NCBI GenBank assembly: GCA_963556145.1 | Contig: OY744464.1 | Location: 6,981,508-7,045,507, forward strand | Direction: 5' to 3' | Source of the DNA: Hygrocybe punicea | Taxonomy: Eukaryota > Basidiomycota > Agaricomycetes > Agaricales > Hygrophoraceae | DNA length: 64,000 nucleotides | In this document: positions 55,476 to 64,000 of the stretch, piece after piece | Layout of the letters: every line of letters begins with the position of its first letter | Numbering within the stretch: position 1 is the first letter of the stretch | Notes under the pieces: model-generated | What the model was told of the DNA's origin: nothing | Databases searched by the model: none | The model's input: only the letters and a program-made list of their open reading frames with translations | Position numbers and translations under genes: made by a program

Positions 55476-55640
55476 CATATGTCACGGGACCGTGACAGTA
55501 CCCGTGAGCTAACCCGTGAAAACCCGTACCCAGCGGCACGGGTACAGGTTTGTCACGGGTCCCGATGTGGCTACCCGTACCTGTACCCGGGCCTACCCAT
55601 AGGAAAAACCCGCACGGTGTTTTGCGTGGGAAGTGTTTGA
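55476..55640. repeat. Second CCCGTACCC-rich MITE-like piece
   Basis: Alternating ACCCGTACC and GGGTACGGGT blocks with a GTCACGGGACCGTGAC palindrome near 55490. Composition and motifs recall the 314-bp MITE, but the ends do not match well. Confidence 0.45.
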
Positions 55641-57550
55641 ACAAATCCACACCAAGGGTTTCCGGAGTGCGTCGTTGATCGGGAAATTACCTTGTTGTCC
55701 TTTAGGAACAAGGATTTAGCTCTTTAATAACTCTGGGGTATTCCTGTAGGGTGGTTGGGTTGTGGTGTGAATCCTATCAAAGGTTAGCTTTGAGGGATAC
55801 AACAAATACTTAACAATAATATAAGTCAGATGTATGACTTATAGAGGATGAGTGAACAATGAGGTCTTCCCTACTGAAGGTAAAGACTTTGAGTGACAAG
55901 AGGTATGCGAGAGTATAAGCGGATAATAACTCAAGCAAGTATGAGCAGTGTAAGATGAATGAGTGTACAACAGTCAAGTATACAAGTAGCAAGTATACAA
56001 TGAGCAGAGGTACAATAGAGATGAGCGATAGATTATGGACGATGGGTGATAGGCGATGGGCGATGGGCGAGTGTAACAGTAGATGTCAAACAAAAAGGGA
56101 GGTGTGACAAAATACTATGTACAGAATGAATGAACTGAACAATAGGCAAGTAGGATTGATGATCAAGATATCGGACTTTATTCCGAAGCTTCAAACGCAC
56201 ATTGGCTACTAGTGCAGAATAAAGTACTGGGATATCTTTGGTGATGACCAATAGAACTTGAAAGAAGATGAATGTGACTGTACTATGTGACAGAACACAA
56301 AGAATATGTATCAAACAAGTAATAAGGGAGTATCAATAAATCTGAGATTGATATCCTTAAACAAATGAATGATGACTTGAACTGCAATTGGTATTTGGGT
56401 ACTAGCTACTACCAAAGTAGGTAATACAAACAAATACAGATGGGGTGAATCAGAATCTGGGAGAGGGACTGTCCTGTGACTGGGCCTGTCAGATTAGGTG
56501 ACTGAGCCATCTCCAGCAGAAACTGGGCTCTATATATACCTATTCTACAGCAGGAGTCATACTGAGTCATAGAATGGTATATGAAATGGAGAGCATAGGA
56601 TATGACTCATAGGGAGTCATATAGAGGAGAGGCATAGGTTTATGACTCATAAGGAGTCATAATGATGAAAGGCATGGGGGGTTATGACTCATAAGGAGTC
56701 ATAAGAAAGGAAGGCATGGGTTTGTGACTCATACAGAGTCAATTAATGAGTCACATAGGAATTATAATCAAAGGAGGGGGCATAATGAGTCAGAAATAGT
56801 CATAATTAGTCATGGGTGGTCATAATGAGTCATGGGGGGTCATGAGTATGTCATAAGGGTCATAATTTGTCATGGATAGACCAATGAGTCACATTTGATG
56901 GGAGTGAGTCATGCCACTGGTCTAATCTTGGGTGTGTGAATCAGAGGCAAGGGCTGTGCCAGGGTGTGCTTCTAGAATCATCTTCCTGAGGCTGTGCTTC
57001 TTGATCAATTGATGCCATGCCATGTGGGTATCCTTATCAGTTAAGAAAAAGATAAGATCAGGGCTGGGCTGTATTTGATCAATTGATATGAAATGTGATG
57101 TGCTTCTTGATCAGGAAATGATGGGTGGCATGTGTTATCTCTATGATTGGAGATAAGGATGTGGCTGTGCTGCTTGTGCTTCTTTGGCCTCTGATAAGAT
57201 ATTTTGTGGGCCTTATCAGTTAAGATAAGGGTATTCCTTCATTTCCTCTGCATAGATAAGGGTTTTCTTGTATGTCCCTTCTGTAGATAAGGGTTTCCTT
57301 GCATGTCCCTTGTATAGATAAGGGTTTCATGGGTGTCCTATGTGCAGATAAGGATTTCCTATGTGTCCTATATGCAGATAAGGGTATTTCTTTCTACTCC
57401 ATATGCAGATGGGGGCGTTCCAGTATGAATGGTCCTTGTAATGGGATGTGTGCTGTAGGGATGGTGACTAGTGACAGCATATTACTATGTTTTGATCCGA
57501 ATCCTGTTTGGATCATGACAACGGGTTCATATACCCATGCAATACACTAG
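55641..57550. repeat. Repeat-rich region of unknown type
   Basis: No gene is seen. GACTCATAAGGAGTCATA-type units recur at 56560-56760, GTCATGGGTGGTCATAATGA-type at 56790-56900, and ~30-bp units of the kind GATAAGGGTTTCCTTGCATG at about 57220-57400. The segment ends TACCCATGCAATACAC+TA, identical to one end of the 314-bp MITE. It may be an old LTR or composite element. Confidence 0.5.
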
Positions 57551-57648
57551 AACCAAATGCTGGACAACAGCTACTTAGATGAAGCTGCCTAACTAGTAAG
57601 AGGACAGGGCCCCCGGCTACGTTACTAATTAGTAAGCTTGATGGTGCC
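57551..57648 (-). repeat. Dispersed repeat, inverted copy of 16858-16954
   Basis: Same shared blocks as the left copy. It lies upstream of the Gypsy leader and may be part of its 5' LTR or of an element the retrotransposon entered. Confidence 0.75.
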
Positions 57649-58479
57649 ACTCAGGTGGTGCACAAGGTAAGGTTACGTCTGTAATACTCTCGCTACGTCA
57701 ACTAAGTATGTGTAAGTGTGTGGTTGACGCTGGGAGAATTTGCCGGTGAATTTGGGGCTCAGCCCTAATTCCCAGTGGGAAGTCCGTCATTTAGGGTAGA
57801 TTATTATGTATTAAATGCCATTATAATCAAAAGAAAAGATAGCAATCGAGAATCTTTCCAATGGGTGACTTTCCATAGGCGTTTATACATCATCATAACA
57901 TATATTATCATAAATTCGACCTTGAAAGGCAACCCAGCCAACACGTCAGGTCGCTCAGGGTCCCGCCATAAAATGTAGATTATTCTCAACCTCGCAATAA
58001 CCACTAGCCTAGATGAGGGATCCAAACCCCCTGTCTTGAATAAACAACTTATCCTGAGTTTTTCGCATACCGTTTCTGGCCAGTTGCCTGTCCTAATCCA
58101 GCCCCGCCGTTGCGGCAGTTGCCGCTAGCCTCTAAGACCCCGGAGACCCTTTAGACAGATTTCCCTTTAGCTCTTAGCTTAGTCAGTAGTTCTTCTTCTT
58201 CTTTCGCTTTTCCCAACCACAATTCTTTGAGCACCCTCAGAGCTTGGAGATCTCTCCTCCAACGTGGTGATAAGAGTGGTATTCGACCCACGCCCATTTC
58301 TCAAAAAAAAAAAAAACCTGGCACGGAAAGCTAGCACCCTCGACTGGGTCTCATCAACAAGGAACACGGAAGCCATACATAAGGCCACCCAGGACAAAGA
58401 AAGAGACATACGAAACACTAGGAGGAACCAAACAACCACACCCGAGACCATAACCACAATAACCACCAGCGAACCCAAT
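57649..58479 (+). other. Putative 5' LTR/leader of the Gypsy element
   Basis: Noncoding sequence before the gag ATG. A primer-binding-like TGGTGATAAGAGTGG begins at about 58266, after CTCCTCCAACG, so the LTR probably ends near 58265. The LTR start could not be fixed because the 3' LTR is outside the window. Confidence 0.45.
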
Positions 58480-59829
58480 ATGACAAAAGACCATCGAGCA
58501 TTCAGTTTAGTAGGAGACTCAACGAAGGAGAATCCACGACAATGGATGAAAGAAGTTGAAGGCGAATTCACGTCAACCATGACTGATACAATAAAAGTAG
58601 CACTTTGCCGACAAAGGATGGAAGCAGACAGACCAGCAGAGGACTGGTTTGACGACTTAGACACCGCAACGAAAGCGACCTACACCACATTCAAACACGC
58701 GTTCGACCTGAAATGGCCAAAACCCCCAAGAATCCTGGACTCAAGAGGAACCTTGATGACGAGGGTAACAGAATGCAGACTAGATGAGGCAGAGATCGGG
58801 AAAGAGACGGAATATGAAGGGAGGAAGGTCTACGGACAAGTAAAATGGGCACTCACCATCAAAAAACTCGCCGACGCAGTACCCGATCCAACTGGCATCA
58901 TGATCCAACAAACCGTCAACAATCTACCAAGAATCCTTCGCGAGAAACTCCTGAAAAGCTTTGCCAACTGGCAGGACTTCGTAGACGCCGTCGTAGCCAT
59001 ATCACACCAGGAGATCAAATTTGCCCTAGAAAACGAAGACGAACGACAAAAGACCAAGGACGCAGTGAAGAGACTGGAGTCGCTGAGCCCCACAGCGGAT
59101 AGGCTTGCAAAAGCCAACATGTATTCGCCGAGTACACCCCGAGTCGACTGGCGTACTACCACACCCCAAACACCCACGAACACCAACTACGGCAGGCCTA
59201 GACCCCAAACGCCAACATATCAGAGACTTTCATCACCCAATTTCTTCACGACACCGAGCCAGATGGTACCAGGCGATCTTTTTTATCACACACGCCCGAA
59301 CAACCAAAACCCAAACACACCTCAGACCCCCACACGTCAAACCGGGTTTTCACAAGACAGAGCGGATAGCCTCCGTAGGATGTTACCACAACATCACCCC
59401 TCAACGGAGACAGGACGACGAGCATACGATCAACAGATAGTAGAATGGCACAGAAAGAATGGAGAAAGGCGAGCGGATGATACTTGCCCATACCCATTAA
59501 CCCCCGGAACGGCGCCAGTGGGTTCGAAAGAGTGCTACAAGTGTGGGATGACACCCACTGTAGGAATGCGACCCCATACCGCTTTTGATTGTACCGGCCA
59601 CCCAGTTCCAGGCCCGGAACGCGATTGGCGAGCGACGGCAGCCATCATCCTAGGAACGAGAGGCTTGCCGCAAAGAACGCCAATGGTCACGAACCCGCTG
59701 ATCACACCAGTCCGACAGCTTAATGCATACGATGATGGACAACACATACCAACCACTTACGTCTATCAACAACCCCAATCCAACGACGTATACACTGGAC
59801 CCTATGAAGAGATTCCGGGAAACGAATGA
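58480..59829 (+). CDS. gag: Gypsy Gag polyprotein
   Basis: About 449 aa from the first ATG in frame (MTKDHRAFSLVGDSTKENPR). The frame is open further upstream only through non-ATG codons. The capsid-like region contains NPRQWMKEVEGEF, EDWFDDLDTATKATYTTF and LPRILREKLLKSF. A Pro/Thr-rich linker leads to one zinc-knuckle-like cluster CYKCGMTPTVGMRPHTAFDC (C-x2-C-x10-H-x4-C, longer than the usual x4 spacing). It ends with TGA overlapping the next ATG. Gag assembles the retrotransposon particle. No lesion seen. Confidence 0.85.
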   Translation: MTKDHRAFSLVGDSTKENPRQWMKEVEGEFTSTMTDTIKVALCRQRMEADRPAEDWFDDLDTATKATYTTFKHAFDLKWPKPPRILDSRGTLMTRVTECRLDEAEIGKETEYEGRKVYGQVKWALTIKKLADAVPDPTGIMIQQTVNNLPRILREKLLKSFANWQDFVDAVVAISHQEIKFALENEDERQKTKDAVKRLESLSPTADRLAKANMYSPSTPRVDWRTTTPQTPTNTNYGRPRPQTPTYQRLSSPNFFTTPSQMVPGDLFYHTRPNNQNPNTPQTPTRQTGFSQDRADSLRRMLPQHHPSTETGRRAYDQQIVEWHRKNGERRADDTCPYPLTPGTAPVGSKECYKCGMTPTVGMRPHTAFDCTGHPVPGPERDWRATAAIILGTRGLPQRTPMVTNPLITPVRQLNAYDDGQHIPTTYVYQQPQSNDVYTGPYEEIPGNE

Positions 59830-62800
59830 GAGTCTTGCCAGAAGCAGGCAGCGAGACTCTCCCAACAAAAGCCCCGACGAACGAGAGGAGGGAGAATGAG
59901 GCGAAGGTAGAGAAAGAGACGAACGACATAGATAGTCATGCCGAGGGAGGAGTTACGTCGCCGTTTTCAAATTTGTATTTATCAGACCCCAACACACCCA
60001 TTCTACCTTACATGGAGCCTATAAACGCCAGGATAATGAACATGGCCACGCAAGACAACCAGGAGCGCACGAAACCGTTCTTACAAAGAATCCAATTAAA
60101 AGGGAAGGGCATCGTACGAGCCACAGCACAAGTAGATGATGGCGCAATGATTAATTGCATTTCGAAAGCTAAATGGGACGCATACAGCATCTGCCTATAC
60201 CCACTCCTACCATCCAGCACCCGAATAGGCGTAGCAAATAACCAACAAGTCCGATCATTGGGGAAATGGACGGGCATTATCTGAGTCGGCGACGTAGAGG
60301 TGGAAGGCACATTCGAAGTGTTTGACTGCCAAGGAGCATTCGAGGTCATCCTGGGCAAACCCTGGCTAAGAGCGGTGAAAGCCACTCACGAGTATGAATC
60401 AGACACCATCCGAATCTCATCCAACGATAAAACAGCAATCTTGGACAATGAGGAACCATTGGAAACGACGATGAAGATCGCGGCACTACCACTCAACGGA
60501 ACAAGACCTGCGATATCCAACGAGAACCGGTGGCAACACCTACAGATAGACACAACAGACGCAGACGAAGAAAACGACGAAGAGATACAAGAACAGCCTG
60601 AGCGAAGGTCAAAGAAGCAGGCGCGCCGATGGCAAACACAATTAACACGATGGCGAGAAGCACGACAACTCCGTAAAGACCTCAGCTCCCTGGAACAATC
60701 ATTGTTGGATGAGGCAATAGCGACGGCAGATGGAGACCGCGGAGGACTGTATATCCCATCAACGTTACTTCCTACCCAACAAAAACCCGTCGACAACAAC
60801 ACACTACAATACCGGACAAGAGACCGACAGCCGACGCGCAATATTTGCGACAAACTTCAACATTTGATAATGAAGATGGCAGAGTTGAAAAAGATGATGG
60901 ACGACGGCGAACGGGCAGTCGCAGAGGAACTTGGCGAGGCGACGGAGACAGTCCACGCGCTAGGCGACGTCACAACAGAAGAGTTCAAAATCAACAGAGG
61001 AGAGAACACGACTCAGCGAGTGACAGACCCCTTCAACGACGAACGCGTCAAGAAAATCTTGGACAAAATAGAGATTGGCCTGGACCTCACACAGGAGCAG
61101 AAGACAGAGGTCGAATCACTCATCAAAGAATTCGCGGATGTTTTCGCCTTGACGCTCAGTGAGGTTTTCTACGTCGACTGGTACAAGCATAACATCAACG
61201 TGGACCCCAACGTGAAACTACCCAAACGAATGGCTCAACGCCCAATTACGGAACAGCAAAAGACATGGTTCTACAACATCCTCGACGAGATGGAAACATC
61301 ACATGTAATCCAAAAGGTACCAGGCGACTTCTTGAAGAACCTAGCGAGCACGAACTTGGCGCCGAAGGAGGCCGGCAAGACGGGCCTAACGAAGACGGAG
61401 GTATTGCGAAAGGTTAACCGCGAGTGTATCAAGAATGGGTTGCCACCCTATTGGGAGGAACTAGCGAAGGAAGATGAGGCGGAGGGCCGGGTGATCGAGA
61501 CGATTGATGAATCTTCACCACCCACCCCCACAAAATGGCGAGTATGCCATGCGTTTACCGCTTTGAATAAGGTGACGCAAGTACCTCCATTCCCACAGGG
61601 CGACTTGAAGGCCAAACAGCAATTCGCAGCGGGCCACCGATGGGGTTCGGTGATCGACTTTGCAGCAGGATATTATGCGGTGCCGATAGCTGACGAGGCG
61701 GTACCATACATTGGATTTTATGTGGAAGGGCGAGGATACTACGTTTATCTTCGAATGCCATTCGGACTCACGGGCGCACCGGCGACATTCTGTGAAATGG
61801 TATCCATAGCACTGGAAGACATGATTGGGAGGGAATTAGTGAACTGGATGGATGATATATTCTTGCCGGGCGATGATTTTTTGACCAAGATGGGGAACTT
61901 GCGAAAATTCTTCACCAGGTGTCGTGACCGAAAACTATCACTTGCACCCACGAAATGCAAGTTTTTCTTCACTGAGTTATTTTTCACAGGTGCGATGATT
62001 GGACCCGAGGGCGTTAAACCGAATTGGGACAAAGTCGGTGCAATCGTCGACTGGCAAACACCCAAAGACGTCAAGGACCTGATGTCCTTCTTGGGACTCA
62101 CCAATTTTCTTCGGCGCCACATCAACGATTATGCACGAATTGCCAGACCACTCATGGACCTAACCAGAGATATTCAGATCGATCTACCAAAAGCAGGTTG
62201 GAAGGCGAGGAAAGGAGCTTACAAACGAGCACTGGAAGATTCCTCACTTAAAGGGAAATGGGGGGAAGAACAACAGGAAGCATTCATGAAATTGAAAATT
62301 TTACTAACGACGGAGCCAATACTAAAGCCCCCACAATACGATGGCCGCCGGTTTAGGGTCACGACGGATGGGTGCAAGGAAGGCTTCGCGGGCTGGCTCC
62401 AGCAGGAGTTTGAACACACAGACAAACACGACAAGGTGTATAAAATGTGGCACCCAATTGCCTTCTGTTCGAAACGCACATCCTCAAGCGAAGCTAAATA
62501 TGAACCGTTCTTGTTGGAGTTTGCAGCGCTGAAATTTTCTTTAGATGAGTTCGACGCAATGATATATGGGTCACCAATAGAAATCGAGACGGACTGCCAG
62601 GCACTTTGGGACTTACTCACACGGGACAAAGGGAGCTCACACCATAGCAGATGGGAGGAATCAGTCCTCTCACGCCAAATAGTCGATATTCGACATCGAC
62701 CAGGCATTGAGAACCCGGTAGCAGATGCAATCAGCCGAAAATGGAGGAACCGGAAATCGACGCCAGGAGACGGCTCCTCTTGGTCAGTCCTACCAGATTG

Positions 62801-64000
62801 GGACATCAGGCAAGGCGTTCGCAATGATGTTATGCAGGTGACAGCCGAGTCGGCGAACCAACATGAACTTGTAGTCCGTTTCGCTGGCGACAGTTTTTTC
62901 AGTCCAATCGTACACCACCTCCTAGGACTTAACTCAGGGGACACAATCAACGACAGGCGTAGAGCAGCGCATAGAGCGATGGGTTTCATGATTGAAGAAA
63001 GGAAACTATGGCGGATCAGCACACGGGCGACAGACAGGGTACCAAAGACTGAGTGCATCCCGTGCTCGGAAGGGTTTGAACTAGCATTTGCGCAACATCA
63101 AGAACATGGACATTTCGGCCACGAACATGGGAAGCTATGTCTCAGGGATTCCTTTTTCTGGCCTGGCATGGATACTGACACACGCCGGGTCGTCATAGAA
63201 TGCCCACAGTGTAAGAGTTTTGGAGCTCCCCACTTGAATGCGCTACTGCAACCGGTTCGCCAAAGACAACCATTCGACCTACTCGCTGGAGACTACCTCT
63301 CCCTCCCGAAAGGGAAAGGGGGCTACAAGACGGTAGGAGTTAGCATTGACACGTATTCAAATTTTATCTGGGTCCAAAAACTAAAGACAGCAGGAACAGG
63401 AAAGTCAACGGTAGAGGGACTGACAACGATTTCGGAAGGATATGCCCCAAGCCGCATATTCATGGCAGATGGCGGCTCCCACTTTAGGAACAAGGAGGTC
63501 GAGGCATACTGTGAGAAGAAAGGGATTAGGCATATTACCACGCCAGGCTATGCACCGTACATGAATGGCCTATGCGAGGGTGCCAACAAGATATTGCTGA
63601 CCCACTTACAACGGTTATGTGCACCGGATATTGATGTGGAGGAAAGCTCAGTGGACAAGGATAGGACACCATATAACTGGCCAGACCATCTCAAAGAGGC
63701 AGTCCGCAAGATGAATGACCGAATTCTTCCAGCCCTACTGGCTTCACCGAGGGAACTGCTTTTTGGAATGAACTTTGCACGTCTGTACGAGGCGCCCAAG
63801 GATAATGAAACACTTACAGACACAACCCGCGATGAGGCCACGACAAACTTCCGACTTTCGGAGATCATGCGTGACAATGTGCACCTACGCTCCCTAGTGG
63901 AAGCGGAACGCCGAGCTGCCTCCTTCAATGATCATGTCCACCCAGTGACTTACGGTGTCGGTGATATAGTACAGGTTTACAATTCGAAGATGGACCAGTC
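59826..64000 (+). pseudogene. pol: Gypsy Pol polyprotein with one TGA, 3' end beyond window
   Basis: Same frame throughout. The protease has QVDDGAMINCIS (a DDG form of the D-S/T-G site) and ends VILGKPWL. TGA at 60282-60284 sits within it, in KWTGII/VGDVEVEG. Downstream the frame is open for 1238 codons. RT: KWRVCHAFTALNKVT, GSVIDFAAGYYAVPI, LRMPFGLTGAPATFCEM, catalytic box NWMDDIFLPGDD (WMDD rather than YxDD). RNase H: RVTTDGCKEGFAGWL, KYEPFLLEFAALKF, IETDCQALWDLL. Integrase: H-H-C-C zinc region (HQEHGHFGHEHG then CPQC), core LLAGDYLSL, MADGGSHF, NGLCEGANK. A single stop in an otherwise clean frame suggests recent decay or a recoded codon. Confidence 0.85.

Larger units (their letters stand above)
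57551..64000 (+). mobile_element. Gypsy (Ty3-type) LTR retrotransposon, truncated by the window end
   Basis: Order gag, protease, RT, RNase H, integrase marks the Gypsy superfamily. The gag stop and pol start overlap as ATGA. One TGA interrupts pol. The integrase core is complete in D-D-E residues, and the frame is open at the window's last base. Confidence 0.85.

Noticed and set aside
58264..58479. Upstream extension of the gag frame
   Set aside because: It would need a GTG start and overlaps the primer-binding-like leader; the first ATG is at 58480.
60845..61162. Arg-rich plus-strand frame inside pol
   Set aside because: It is a shadow of the true pol frame, which is open through this region.

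Overview
The window is nuclear DNA of a filamentous basidiomycete, most likely an Agaricomycete. Genes carry many 49-70 bp GT-AG introns. The transposon set includes Plavaka/KDZ, Gypsy, Helitron and DDE_3 families, and several hypothetical proteins resemble families I know only from mushroom-forming fungi. I see no CRISPR array, rRNA or convincing tRNA.

Left third (1-21.4 kb): genes with one intruder. After a noncoding-looking start with one plausible exon lie an intact ten-exon ABC-F ATPase of the ARB1 type (2484-4996, minus) and a weak small hypothetical gene. A histidine acid phosphatase (phytase) gene follows, cut in two by a complete-looking 6.1-kb Plavaka element (7592-13698). That element has a TIR at each end, a multi-exon transposase and a divergent accessory gene. 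Next come a small hypothetical gene, an F-box protein, an Ala-rich coiled-coil hypothetical protein, a remnant DDE transposon and a gene with a SAM-like C terminus.

Middle (21.4-52.2 kb): one nested pile. A DDE_3 transposase gene (minus) is split inside an intron by a 29-kb block. The block is one plus-strand LTR element without pol (LTRs 22072-22967 and 47740-51043). Inside it sit (i) a 7.2-kb palindromic element (24499-31670) with mirrored tandem-repeat arms and mirrored 314-bp MITEs, (ii) a second LTR element of the same family on the minus strand (32044-45517) and (iii) a 2.4-kb Helitron inside the 3' LTR. The second LTR element itself carries a fold-back element with an 8-bp target duplication, a 4.3-kb TIR element and a diverged solo LTR. 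Target duplications or empty-site comparisons with sister copies support most boundaries, so relative ages can be read.

Right part (52.2-64 kb): another palindromic element, TACCCG-rich MITE-like pieces, repeat-rich DNA of unknown type, and a Gypsy LTR retrotransposon that runs off the window (gag complete; protease, RT, RNase H and integrase open to the end except for one TGA codon).

The most interesting unexplained signal is a gene-like module: a conserved exon motif of the type ATRxRLGxRQ, one short intron, then a GAC/GTC trinucleotide-expanded exon. It recurs in three copies, with a weaker fourth, inside or beside the palindromic/TIR elements. I recognise no protein family for it. No database or alignment could be run; all family names come from motifs read by eye.
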